Shown in pieces: positions 12,050-22,448 of a stretch of DNA of 64,000 nucleotides. The translations under genes and the position numbers were made by a program. The stretch covers positions 62,001-126,000 of the forward strand of contig MU405320.1 in the NCBI GenBank assembly GCA_022836615.1. Direction: 5' to 3'. Every line of letters starts with the position of its first letter. Within the stretch, counting starts at the first letter, position 1. The notes under the pieces were generated by a model. It saw nothing but the letters and a program-made list of their open reading frames with translations. It was not told the DNA's origin and did not search any database. Source of the stretch: Annulohypoxylon bovei var. microspora. Lineage: Eukaryota; Ascomycota; Sordariomycetes; Xylariales; Hypoxylaceae.

Positions 12050-12354
12050 GTTTGTCAGCCACACACAGTATTTTCCTACAGCATATGCATTTTTGGAGTA
12101 TGGGTGGGAAAACGGCGCGCCGGACAGATTAAAAATTTTGATACCCTTACAAAGACCGTTTAGCGCATGTATCATCTAGCATTCAAAGTATGTCACTATC
12201 CTTTTTTTTATGTATAATAATAGCTTATTCAATAATGGGAACTTCAAGTCTCGATATAAGGGGTACATGGTCATTATAGATTACCTACCTAGGCATCTAT
12301 GTATCTTAACTCATTTATAGTCGTAAACTACTAACTCAATAGGTCAACCCGTCT
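12050..12354. other. Convergent 3' region
   Basis: Short AT-rich stretch between the stop codons of the RMD8-like gene and the oxidoreductase gene. It contains CCTACCTAGG near 12284. Nothing else is seen. Confidence 0.5.
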
Positions 12355-13677
12355 CTACGGTATTCTCAGCACATCATCAACATTCACTACTTGTCCCGTA
12401 GCAATGGATCGATTAGCAGCAATACCAGTCAGGATGGACAGGGCGCCGTCAACATGGCTGGCCGCCCGCATGTACTCGTCGCTCGTGGGCTCGCCAAACA
12501 AGTCGTTCAGAAGCACCGTGTCGCCGCCACCATGGGCGCCAACACCATCCGTGATCGCGATCTCCTGCGGCTTCTCAAACAACTTCCGCAGGGTGATCGT
12601 CCGCTTCTCCAACGACCCCTCGGCCGCCTGGTCCCCGCCCGAGTTCACGTAGCTGTTCTCCACAACCTCCATCTCCAGCCGCCCCCCCGTGCCGTTGAAG
12701 CTCACCCGGAACCCCTCCCACGGCGCGTACGCCGTCAGCGAGTACGTCATCACGGCGCCGTTGCGGTACCGCACCAGCAGGTTCATCGTGTCCTCGATGC
12801 TGACGCCGTCGCCGAACACGCTCTGGTCGCGGTGGTACGCGTCCTCGTGCTCGGCGTCCAGGTACATGGCCTTGAGCTGCGGGTGGTCCTCGAGGTGCAG
12901 CGCGAACGGGTCCTCGCGCGAATTCGGCGCCCCGCTCGCGCGCGCGTAGAAGGCGGACGGGGGCGCCCCGCGCAGCTCCGCGTTCTCGCGCCCGTAGAAC
13001 TTCAGGTCGCCCTGCGCGTAGACGGTGGCGGGCCGCGTGCGCAGCCAGAAGTTGACCAGGTCGAAGTGGTGCGTGCTCTTGTGCACGAGCAGGCCGCCGC
13101 TGTTGCGCTTGTCCCGGTGCCAGCGCCGGAAGTAGTCGGCGCCGTGCGACGTGTTCAGCATCCACTCGAAGTGCACGCTGGTCACGGTGCCGATCGCCCC
13201 CGACCGCAGCAGCTCGTAGACCTTGGTGTTGTGCGGGGCGTACCGGTAGTTGAAGGTCACGCGCACGCGGCGGTCGGGGTTGCGCGCCACGGCGTCGAAG
13301 ATGGCGAGGCAGCGCGGCGCGTCGATCGTCATGGGCTTCTCGGTCACGACGTCGACGCCGAGGTCCAGCGCCTTGACGATGTAGATGTTGTGCGTCCGGT
13401 CGATGGTCGTGACGATCACCTCGTCCGGCTGCGTCTCCCGCACCATCTTCTCGAAGTCCGAGGCCGCGTACGTGGGGACGGGGCTGTGGCCCAGGGACTC
13501 GAGCTTGGAGTTGGCATACTGGAGACGTGTCTGGTTCGTGTCGCACAGCCCGACGATGCACGAAGTCGTCGAGTAGTCCCGCGCGATGGCCGTGTAGAAG
13601 AATATGGCGCGGCCGCCGGTGCCGACGATGGCGTACTTCTTGCGTCCTGTGCGGACGGGTATGGTTGAGTCGGCCAT
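12355..13677 (-). CDS. Gfo/Idh/MocA-family NAD(P)-dependent oxidoreductase
   Basis: Predicted sugar or polyol dehydrogenase of the glucose-fructose oxidoreductase/inositol dehydrogenase family; substrate unknown. Single exon, ATG at 13677, TAG stop near 12355, 440 residues, typical for the longer members. The Rossmann start is YAIVGTGGRA (Gly19, Gly21, Arg23). The family EKP motif (VTEKPMTID) has Lys114, which in the family contacts cofactor and substrate. NYRYAPHN and HFDLVNFWLR match the conserved second-domain segments, with the His-Phe-Asp near the catalytic position. No signal peptide. The gene is intronless and its body (about 12600-13500) is far more GC-rich than its neighbours, enough that a 425-residue mirror ORF is open on the other strand. 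This may reflect bacterial ancestry or simply codon bias. Confidence 0.88.
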   Translation of the reverse strand: MADSTIPVRTGRKKYAIVGTGGRAIFFYTAIARDYSTTSCIVGLCDTNQTRLQYANSKLESLGHSPVPTYAASDFEKMVRETQPDEVIVTTIDRTHNIYIVKALDLGVDVVTEKPMTIDAPRCLAIFDAVARNPDRRVRVTFNYRYAPHNTKVYELLRSGAIGTVTSVHFEWMLNTSHGADYFRRWHRDKRNSGGLLVHKSTHHFDLVNFWLRTRPATVYAQGDLKFYGRENAELRGAPPSAFYARASGAPNSREDPFALHLEDHPQLKAMYLDAEHEDAYHRDQSVFGDGVSIEDTMNLLVRYRNGAVMTYSLTAYAPWEGFRVSFNGTGGRLEMEVVENSYVNSGGDQAAEGSLEKRTITLRKLFEKPQEIAITDGVGAHGGGDTVLLNDLFGEPTSDEYMRAASHVDGALSILTGIAANRSIATGQVVNVDDVLRIP

Positions 13678-14695
13678 TGTGGTATATTTCTACACCCCAA
13701 ATGGAATGACTTTACCTCGGGGATTCGGACAAGGATTACGCCCCTTAAGTGACAATTCCAGCGATGAACACCTTTTTAATACCACAACAATGACCTTGAG
13801 ACTAGTCTCCTAATTTCATGGAATTGAACCGTTCTTGAAATTGGTGATATAATACATGTCCTACAAAAGAGGAGATGATCTATCACCACCTCACTCGGGT
13901 CGCTTATCGGAATAATAGCCTGCGAGAGGGAGTTGGAGAAGATTGGGGGATGCCTCCACTCTCGAAGACTGATGAGAGGGGACTCCAAGTCCTTTTTCGG
14001 GTCTAATATCATCGTCCGGAACGCGTCTTCCTATTCAATAAGATACTTGCCGAAGACAATGAATGGGGGTTTAGAAAATAGCGACATAATCAGCCTAAAT
14101 TAACCTCACCAAATTCCGTTTCTGCTTCTGGAACTGAGCTCTTGGCAAGATAGCTTGAGCCGTAACTAAGCAATTATGAGATGTGGCTAGGCGCGCTTGA
14201 GCTTAAACTTGTTAACCTGCGTAAATAGGTCATACCGGTATATTATTTAGAATGCTTCTTGATTGATTATTCGAAAGGAAGCTATTTACGTTTCGTGACC
14301 CGACCTGAGGTTATCCCCAACTCCCCAATAGTCCACGCTTGCCACCGCAGGTGGTCCAAGCGTTGCTACGGGATCTAGATCCTTTTTAAGATCCACATCT
14401 CACCGATGTTTACCCGTGTTTTATGCCTCTCTGGGGATTGTGGGGTTGTTACGTAAGCAAAAGGGTTAGATCAGTTTCTCTCGTTTCAGATCGAGCTTTT
14501 AGAACCAAAGAAGAACAACAACGATTATAACCTAATAGGATTTGAATCGCGAGATACTATTAAATTATTAAAGTTTTAGTAAATAAATTTACTTATTTAT
14601 TATTAGAACGTCTTCGAGCTTTTAAACAATAAAACTCTTCTAAAAAAGTAGCTGAACATGCTACGAGTCCGAATACAGACGCAGGAGACCACCGA
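13678..14695. other. Intergenic region
   Basis: About 1 kb with the oxidoreductase promoter at the left and the 3' end of the next minus-strand gene at the right. AT-rich, especially 14500-14650. No gene or repeat I can support. Confidence 0.5.
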
Positions 14696-15179
14696 TCATA
14701 GCACTTCCTCAACTTTCAGGCTCTTCGCGCCGTTGTTCTTGATGGCCTCGGTGATGGAGGTGAGATTGCTCAACTCAGTGATACGCCACAACGAGCCCTC
14801 TATCGGACTATAAAAATAGTACTGCGTGCTGCCCGTACTGCCCGCTTCGAATAGAGCTAGCGAACCTCCCGTATAGGCCTCCATCGCGAACAGCGGTTTT
14901 AGAACCTCGGTGCTAATGGAAGCACTCTCTAACATGCTCACTATCACCCCGTCTTCCGACCACTCCTCGTCGCCACCCATGTCGGCGTAGTCGGTTGACC
15001 ACCCGGGAGGTGGGGTGGCCTACTCTTGTCGGTCTTATTAGTATATTTACGTGCGCGGGTGGGTTATTAAGTGAGAATGAGAGTTGGAGGAGAGATGTGA
15101 TAACATTTCAACATCGGGTTTAGCGACGTACCTCTGCGGCTGTCACAACTCTGCCACTGACAGTTTTCGTTTCAACCAT
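14696..15179 (-). CDS. Small protein of unknown function (possible lectin fragment)
   Basis: Spliced model not seen as one ORF: exon 1 15179-15132 and exon 2 15019-14696 (TGA), 123 residues. The donor is GTACGT and the acceptor GAGTAG lies after TACTAATAAG; both junctions are in phase 0 (VVTAAE-ATPPPGW). It is acidic, with an AMEAYTGGSLALFEAG stretch followed by YYFYSPIEGSLWRITEL. Alternating aromatic strands of this kind recall one or two blades of fungal fucose-lectin-like propellers, such as the gene at 22449. That resemblance is weak and the length is too short for a full propeller, so it could be a remnant or an unrelated small protein. Confidence 0.5.
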
Positions 15180-15725
15180 GATTACAAATGTTGAATTGAG
15201 TTGGTAAGGCTTGCGTCGCGTTGGTGAGTATCGTTGGGCTACTAAGGAAAAGGGCGCCTGGGTTGCCTGGGACTGGAGATGCTGGATACTGCTATGAGTG
15301 CGTCAAGTTTGACTCGAGCATAAATATCTCCTGATTATTACATCTTGGTGTGTTCTACAGACCCCATCATAGCTAATTCTGACACATGCAGTATACCCCA
15401 CTTTCGGCTGCCGGTTGACAGCTGAACTGCTGTTTAAGGTAATAGAGATGATCCAATACTTCTTATAGTGGATTTAGTACGACCTATGTGGCTGCCGTAG
15501 TTAGAAGAGATACATGTACCCAGGAAAGTAGAGTGTCTAAGTCGGTACGGCCTAGTACTTCGTGATATACACTGAGAGATACTGGTCACCGCACCCGCAG
15601 CTCTCTAGGTATGGCACTATTAAAACATCACTGACTCCCTTGGGAGGGTTTGTACTGCCTATGGATCCCTATAGGATAGCATAGACCAGGACTCGCCGTA
15701 GGGTCCTATACCAAGAATACCTAGG
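15180..15725. other. Divergent intergenic region
   Basis: Promoter region between the small unknown gene and the deaminase-like gene. No repeat or ORF of note. Confidence 0.5.
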
Positions 15726-17176
15726 ATGGCTACAACAGTATACCCAGACTGGGATCCAATTCAATATAACGACCCGGAAGATAATAAGACTAGCCTAAGG
15801 AAGCTCTACAAAATAAAGGATCCAAAGCAGGTTCGTATCGACTTATACTGGACTCGCTCGATCATGTAAGGGCTAACGTCGTACTTGTATAAATTTAGAT
15901 CCTCGAGAAACTCGACAAGATCGCCACAAATTTGCCTGCCGAGACAGACGACGAGAAAAGCGGGAAGGCTCTAATCGAAAAGATCCTCAACCATATCAAA
16001 AGTCTATGGTAATATGCTCTTATATCTTGATAGTCGACGTCTGCTAAACGTATCCCGTCGCATAGCTTCGACCCAGAAGGGTCCAATTTCTCAGCACCCC
16101 TTCCGAAGCAACACATTTATCGCAAAGAAGTCGGAGACAAAAAGCCAAAGCCGCTGAACGTGATAAACGATGATGCGGCATGGCGGTTCAACGGATTCCC
16201 GATAAGCTATAAGGAGATCGAGGCACGGAAGAAGTTCTTCTGGTCACACGTTGACCTGTTGGGGCTCTTCTTCACTAAGCTGGGTCCTGCTCCTCTAGGA
16301 GCCGACAAATACAACTTCTTCCTTCCCCTCACTGCGGTGTTTGCCCGGTGGTCTAGGTACCTCATCAAGAAAAGGTGAGGAACATTCAAAGTTCTTGAGT
16401 CGCACTAGGCAGAAAAGCTGACGGGGAACCGACAGCCTTGGACCTACCAACATGTTCCAGTGCACATGGGCCGAGCACGAGCCTGGTAGCGGAAAGCGAA
16501 CAGAGTTTTCTCTCGGTGCCTCGCTGGGGGGTTTCCATAGTAAATCTCTGGGAGATAACCTTCGTCGCACGAGGTTCGCCATGCTGAGCGAGTTCCGCAA
16601 CGTAACCGAGGTCTCCATCAAGGACTGGAACACGGGAAATCCACTGCCTTGGGAATTTGACAATTCCCAAGAAAAGCTGTGGAAGTTCGGCAATTGCGCT
16701 GAGACCTACCCCCTTTTCCAACTACTTTCGTAAGTCTGCACTCCATTGCTAAATTCGCAAGTCGTCCTTCTCTCGTTACAATATTCTGTCATAGTGATCG
16801 AGGTAGACCAGGTAGTCTTTGAGACATTCATTTTAGACCGTTTACTGACTTCCTGTATCACAGAGAATTGGATGATCAGACGAAGACGTACGGCGTCGCG
16901 CTCAGAAAAGCAGCCACAGACGACGTCGTGAAACAGGATGAAACGATATCCCTAGCCTACTACGAGGACAAGATGCTGGATCGGATTGAGAAGAAGGACG
17001 CAGAGGGAAAACCGACGGGTGATTACGAGCACAGATATCTGGCCCCGCCGTGTGGCAACTGCACGCACTTGGTCGATGTGATCGCGCAAGTGGATCTCTC
17101 CCTATTTACTCCCATTGACCAGTTCCGAGACCCGGTGGACTTTCAAGTGCCGTCGGATGAGCCACCGGATAATTGA
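15726..17176 (+). CDS. Predicted zinc-dependent deaminase-fold protein
   Basis: Five-exon model: 15726-15830, 15899-16008, 16066-16374, 16436-16729 and 16864-17176 (TGA), 376 residues, with all phases consistent. The key signature is in the last two exons: Cys262-Ala-Glu264 in KFGNCAETYPLF and Pro335-Cys336-x-x-Cys339 in APPCGNCTHL. C-x-E with P-C-x-x-C is the zinc and catalytic signature of the cytidine deaminase superfamily. The roughly 70 residues between the motifs is longer than in simple cytidine deaminases. The N-terminal 240 residues are not recognised; they are helical and charged, with an aromatic-rich segment WRFNGFPISYKEIEARKKFFW. No signal peptide. The substrate (base, nucleotide or nucleic acid) cannot be told. 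It lies next to the giant-protein cluster, and the two genes converge at about 17.2-17.8 kb. Confidence 0.65.
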
Positions 17177-17773
17177 TCCCGTTGATGAGAACGGATGATT
17201 GCACTCATGTGGAAATATTAGAGGAATAAGTGGATCAGAGGAAAGGGGACAGAGTAGTAAGCCAGTCTTTGGGTAGAATGTCATAGTTGAAGGATGATAA
17301 TGAATGTTGATTCTTGGCTTCTACATTAATTTGGACAAGACAACTTTGATATGTGATATTCAAATAACCCTAGTTAAAGGGAAGTGGCCTATAGGTAAGT
17401 CGGGGGGTAGTAGGAGGTGGAAAAAAGGACATACGACAGAATACCTACTTATTACTTCAATTTCACCCAATTATGAGCACAGCGGACTAGAATGCGATTT
17501 GGTATTGACGATGGAATTTAAATCAAACTTGAAGGCAGTAGGTCACGTTGCTTTGCGGTGTAATACCCTGTGATGTATTACGGTTATCTTGTTGTTGTAA
17601 ACGTACAAAATCCATACTTTTCCCCAAGAACAAACATAACCTGTATGGCACAAGCCACACAAGCCACCCTGCGAGCCACACGGGCTCGCACGGACCAGTA
17701 AATCCCATTACTGCCAACAAAACTTAAATAGCAGGAAATAATCTGACGCGCCCGTCGCATTCCCTTCCCATAA
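17177..17773. other. Convergent 3' region
   Basis: 3' ends of the deaminase-like gene and the first giant gene. ORFs here are short and random-looking. A GCCACAC-rich stretch lies near 17650-17690. Confidence 0.5.
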
Positions 17774-20700
17774 TTACCCCTGAGCGTGCTTCTGGATAAC
17801 AACCGTGAACTGATCCTTGCGCGGGTCGGTTTCGTGTTTATCTTTATAATACGCCGACGTGTAGAGCGTCACCAACCTCTGGTCCGTGGCATACTCATTT
17901 ATCTTCGCCAAGCTGAGTATGAACCCCAGCTCGTGAACGCCCTCGATGCCCACGTAACCCTTGCTGCTCCGGGGCACGAGCCTCAGCAGCAGACACCGGA
18001 GCCCCAAGTCCGGTATGGTCGTGAACGACGTCAGCACGTTGAACCGCAGGTTGCTTAGCATCGTGGCGCCGGGCCCGTCGTACGTCTCCATCAGCCGGTT
18101 TCCCGTCTGGTCTGTCGTCGGTCCCAGCGGCACCGCGATGTCGAACTCCATCAGCTGGTAGTCGCTGAGCTCGTTGTTTGCCACGATCACGGAGAAGACG
18201 AGGTCTTGCTTCATGCCGTCCTTGTCTAGCATCACTACTCTGTCTTGCAGCGTGTACACATTGCACTGGAAGATCGGCGCTCCGGCTGGGTCCTGCACGA
18301 TGTCGAAGGTCGTTGAGAGGTTCTCGAGGTCGGGTATTGGGACCCCGTGGGGATGCGGCGAGCTCATGGCCTGTTCTAGTGTCTCGGTGACCATCGGACG
18401 CACGTGGGGAGCGTTGGAAGGCACATGGGTTAATGACGCGGGCTTAGTACGGTAGGCAATGGTATGAGATGATTGTGCAATTACTTCAGAACCGTCATCA
18501 CCATCGTCATTACCATTGCCGCTGCTCTGAGTTAAGTTTGGCACGACGGTATGCTTGACGAGTTGAAGTTTACGTAGCTTAGTTCCCGGTGAAGACTCTG
18601 CCTCCCCGGCGACTGATGGTTGTAGGGCTTTGAGAGCTGCATTCCCTTCAAGATTGATTTGAAGGTAGTAGATCGGATCAATCAACTGCATGGCCAACAG
18701 TGCGGATGTAGCTGTGTCGTCGTCGAAGAATTTTTTATCATGTCCCTCTCCATCTACAAATGTACCCATTTTCTCTTGTAACGTGGCCAACTGCCCATCC
18801 GCGAAGCGGGGCAATCGAAGAACGCGCAGATCATTCTCAGGTCCGAGATCGTCGTCGTCGTCATCGTCGTCGCTCTCCCCAGCACGAGCAGATGACGACT
18901 TCGGTTTAGAATCCCATATGAACCAGTTGTCCGGGTCTCCAGGATGTACCTCGATTTCTTCGAGCGGAGTATGGGGGGTCGGGTCGTTCTTCCGCTCCTC
19001 CCGCGAGACGGTGTATTGTTTCCTTATGCTAATTGTTGCCCTCTCAGCAGATAAGCTGTCGGCAGCCGCAAACCGCTGTTGGTGAGGTGGCTGGGTGAAA
19101 TTGAGACCCGTGAAGTCATGCGAGCCGGGAACCCGATCGAAGAGCCCGAGCATTACGCCGTCGGCGACAATCTCGTGTCGCAGCAGAGGTGCCCGCTCTG
19201 GACGTGTTCCCTCCGGGGGCTCCGGTAAGGTGGTGACTTTGAGATCTGGGAACATGGTGACGAGATCCGACCGTAGATAGAAACCGTACGTCGGGATCTG
19301 GGGACGGTGTGGCTGTGTCGGCGGCAGGTATTCGACATACCTGTTGATGGCGTGCTTGATAGCTTCGCGGTCTTTGTCCGTACCTTGATGATTACCAAGA
19401 CTTAGGGCCCCGTCAATCAGTGCATCTACCCAGTTCAGGTCGATGTGAAAGAACCGAAGGCTCTCCGGGCCTAGATGGCTGGGATCGGTGAGCAGGTAGT
19501 GAGCTGGCACCCCAGCAAGGAACATCCGGTCCATTACCCAGGCTAGAATCACCATCCAATCCGTAGAAACTGGGGCATTCGTTTCGTCGTATATTTCGCC
19601 GTTCTTGGCCATGGACAAATCCAGAGCTGCTTGGATAGCAAAGGTCAAGTACTTGTCCCCGACCACGTCTTGATCAAGACCAAGGTGAGGGTACTCTTTC
19701 CTTTTCAAAGGTCGCCTATACCAGCGACTATCAGGAATTATCAGATGGGTTGGTTCGTTTTCATCACCATCAACATCACCATCATTGCCGCCGCCGCCGT
19801 CGCCGTCGCCGACGCTCTGCTGTGGGCGGTGAATTTGGTCCAACTTCTCCACGGTCCCCTTTAGGTCGCCAAGTACGTCTGTTCTGCTTCGGAAACTTTG
19901 CCTTGTTCCCGCCTGAATAATAACTTCCTCCTTTGAAGCCTTAATTGCTGCCGTATGAATAGCGCTTCTGAAGCGCGAAAGCGCTGCAGTGAAGCTTTGG
20001 TCGCCCGCGGCGAGGACGCGGCCCAACTGCCAAGCCGAAGAGTAGGTTACATCCATGAGCCCAATTTCCTGGTCGAGTATTTGCAAGTCCTGGCCAGAAT
20101 TGGAACATTTGTTAAACTGATCAAATCGCAGAACAATTGACGGGGTGAACGGCCCTCTGCACAGCGCTACGGTCTGCTCGCCGGTTTGCAGGCGGTATTT
20201 GACAAGGGAGTATCCATCCTTCAGTCGAGTAGCAACCCGATTTCGTACTCTGTCAGTCCCCTTTTCGAGAGAATTTATAATTTCGTCAGGAGGCCGGAGG
20301 ACATTGAGTGTTTTCCCGAGAGCCGTAAATGCGTCGAATACGTTGAGCATGCCCGGCGGCATGACGGTATAGTTCCAGCTGTGCAACGAACACAGACTTA
20401 CAAAGTCCTTGTCTGTGCCTGGAAAGTCCATGTCTTCCACCCCCTCTATCGAGAGTAGATGGACGGCCACGGATGCTGGGACTTTGTTATGCATGGGACC
20501 AGCTCGGCCGCTCACCACAACTGAAAAGATGCCAACCTCTTCGGTGCCGGCAACTGCCATACCAGTCGTGTTGATCTTGCGTACATGCGATAGGAACTTG
20601 TAATTCTGAGTAAATGGGGTTTTCGCATCCTCGCGGTTATTTTCGTCATCAAATTTAGAGAAGAGGTTTTTGAACAGGTCCGGCTTGATGAATACGAACT

Positions 20701-21346
20701 CCCCTGTCTTGCTCGCGGCATCGCCAACGTCTTTGTAACTTGGAGTTGCGACATTGTCGAGTTTTTGGAGGTCCTCGACCGTCATTCTGATAGAAAGGGT
20801 TGCAGTCTGCTTGAAATCAAGACTTCCCAGCGAGCCTGGTTGAAGCTTCAACTCATCCTGAGTAAAACTGAGTAGCACCAGCCACGGTACCTTGTTGCGG
20901 TTATCGGGGGCCTTCTCCGTGCTTGGGCTACCGATTCTCTCCCATGGCAGGTGAGGGTCGCTGAGAACCACGTGAGGAAGAATACGATGATCATCTGGGT
21001 ACGCCGGAGGCGGGTATGTAGAGTAGATGGAACCTTCAGGTAGTGAGAACTGCGGCGCATCGACAGTGAAGTCTTGGTTCGAGACGAGCAATAGTGGATC
21101 GTTTGAAGGGGCATTCACGGTCTGAGTCGCCGTTATTTCGTATACGGGCCCGGCTACTAAGGCCGGTGCCCAGAACGAATTAAGCCTTTCTTCTCCGGGA
21201 GCCAAGTCGGGCTCATCGTCATCCTCAGCGGAAGCCAACCCCAAAGCTAGCTTCGTACGGAATACAGTACGCCTGGCATGACGAATTGTCAAGTGGCGGG
21301 GAGAATTGATGGCGGTGCTCTTCCCCCCAGTGAATATGACAACCAT
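17774..21346 (-). CDS. Giant intronless protein of bacterial type, unknown function
   Basis: Single exon of 3573 bases, ATG 21346, TAA 17774, 1190 residues. The frame is open a few codons further up but without an ATG. No signal peptide or transmembrane helix is obvious. Landmarks in order: HARRTVFRTKLALG at the start; SDPHLPWERIG and KVPWLVLLSFTQDEL near 130-175; VAVHLLSIEG and SLHSWNYTVMPPG near 320-365; LMDVTYSSAWQLGRVLAAGDQSFTAAL near 450-475; DRMFLAGVPAHYLLTDPS, ESLRFFHIDLNWVDALIDGALSLGN and TYGFYLRSDLVTMFPDL in the second half. From memory these recall uncharacterised bacterial proteins (actinobacteria, myxobacteria) encoded near partners of the two genes to the right. Gly/Asp-rich and Asp8 inserts (about 19750-19800 and 18845-18885) look like added linkers. 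Function unknown. Confidence 0.8.
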   Translation of the reverse strand: MVVIFTGGKSTAINSPRHLTIRHARRTVFRTKLALGLASAEDDDEPDLAPGEERLNSFWAPALVAGPVYEITATQTVNAPSNDPLLLVSNQDFTVDAPQFSLPEGSIYSTYPPPAYPDDHRILPHVVLSDPHLPWERIGSPSTEKAPDNRNKVPWLVLLSFTQDELKLQPGSLGSLDFKQTATLSIRMTVEDLQKLDNVATPSYKDVGDAASKTGEFVFIKPDLFKNLFSKFDDENNREDAKTPFTQNYKFLSHVRKINTTGMAVAGTEEVGIFSVVVSGRAGPMHNKVPASVAVHLLSIEGVEDMDFPGTDKDFVSLCSLHSWNYTVMPPGMLNVFDAFTALGKTLNVLRPPDEIINSLEKGTDRVRNRVATRLKDGYSLVKYRLQTGEQTVALCRGPFTPSIVLRFDQFNKCSNSGQDLQILDQEIGLMDVTYSSAWQLGRVLAAGDQSFTAALSRFRSAIHTAAIKASKEEVIIQAGTRQSFRSRTDVLGDLKGTVEKLDQIHRPQQSVGDGDGGGGNDGDVDGDENEPTHLIIPDSRWYRRPLKRKEYPHLGLDQDVVGDKYLTFAIQAALDLSMAKNGEIYDETNAPVSTDWMVILAWVMDRMFLAGVPAHYLLTDPSHLGPESLRFFHIDLNWVDALIDGALSLGNHQGTDKDREAIKHAINRYVEYLPPTQPHRPQIPTYGFYLRSDLVTMFPDLKVTTLPEPPEGTRPERAPLLRHEIVADGVMLGLFDRVPGSHDFTGLNFTQPPHQQRFAAADSLSAERATISIRKQYTVSREERKNDPTPHTPLEEIEVHPGDPDNWFIWDSKPKSSSARAGESDDDDDDDDLGPENDLRVLRLPRFADGQLATLQEKMGTFVDGEGHDKKFFDDDTATSALLAMQLIDPIYYLQINLEGNAALKALQPSVAGEAESSPGTKLRKLQLVKHTVVPNLTQSSGNGNDDGDDGSEVIAQSSHTIAYRTKPASLTHVPSNAPHVRPMVTETLEQAMSSPHPHGVPIPDLENLSTTFDIVQDPAGAPIFQCNVYTLQDRVVMLDKDGMKQDLVFSVIVANNELSDYQLMEFDIAVPLGPTTDQTGNRLMETYDGPGATMLSNLRFNVLTSFTTIPDLGLRCLLLRLVPRSSKGYVGIEGVHELGFILSLAKINEYATDQRLVTLYTSAYYKDKHETDPRKDQFTVVIQKHAQG

Positions 21347-22448
21347 GGTCACAGCCAACGAGTGTTGGATAATAATTCAAAACGTAGTCGTAGATTGAGT
21401 CAAAAATACAGACGTGACGATTTTCTCCTAGCTCTTTAACGAATAGATAAGGACATCCCTCTAGGAACTAGGCTAGAAAAGAAGCTATCTTAGGAACAGA
21501 GGGCTAAAAGTGCCTATCATACTAGCGTTATAGGACTTCAGCTCCCCCCTGAACTCCACTCATGCGTACTAGGCTTCTGTATGTACCAATATGTTCCTCT
21601 TCAAAAAAGTGACTTATGAGTACGAGGCATGTGACCTGTCATCCATAGTCCTATCCGCCTGCAGCCCGAATGACCACCCGTCATTCAACGGGTCGGGCTG
21701 GCCCGTTGCGGGTGTAGCACTGCATCTACGATACCCAATGCATATGCAGCCGAAGAGGGCTTAGAGGAACTAGTATAGGGGGTGCAAATAGTGATTTATC
21801 TAACTACCTACCTCTATGAAAAGCAACTACAACATACGGTGAATGGTGCCAAGTTCAGCTGGTGTGGTGATGTGGATCATGTCTTAGAAGATTACGTTCT
21901 CGACCTCACTGGACCTCATCGTCGATTTCAGCCGTTATGGAGCTTAGCTGATCATTCCAATTTCATATAGCGTACATATGTACTATGGCATCAAGATAGC
22001 TCACCCAGCGATAATATTGCCATGATTCTAACGTAATTGGCGATTCAATTTAAATGCTCAACTGCATTTTCGTGTATGACAGTCATTACGTGCATCTCAG
22101 CATCATATTCTCTTGATCTTTATCCCTTTGTTGCATTGGCCTAGAGCTCTCTTGCTTCTTCAGCCATATGGCGCCGAGTTACTACAAGCTTCTGACGCTG
22201 TGTCTAGGCCAATACGGACCCATAGAAAATGTGACAAGGCTTTCTGGACGGGATCGCCGTCTGTCGTGATGAGAAAGACTTCGTTCATTTGACTGTCCCT
22301 TATTTGCTCGAGAAGCATTATAAGTAGCCTACCTAAGGTTAATGTATAGAGAGTCGAGAGATTCATCTTTGACGTTGTAAACACGAAAGTCACCATAAAA
22401 GTGTATCTCAACTTAAACAAACTCCCTCGATCTTACTCCATCGTTAAA
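21347..22448. other. Divergent intergenic region within the cluster
   Basis: About 1.1 kb between the giant gene and the lectin-like gene. Contains a GC-rich spot at 21660-21720 and otherwise AT-rich sequence. The ORF at 21782-21970 is too short and featureless to call. Confidence 0.5.

Noticed and set aside
12575..13561. 328-codon minus-strand ORF
   Set aside because: Another frame of the same gene, Arg/Ala/Pro-rich composition.
12391..13668. 425-codon plus-strand ORF
   Set aside because: Mirror frame of the GC-rich oxidoreductase; Arg/Val/His-rich with no domain.
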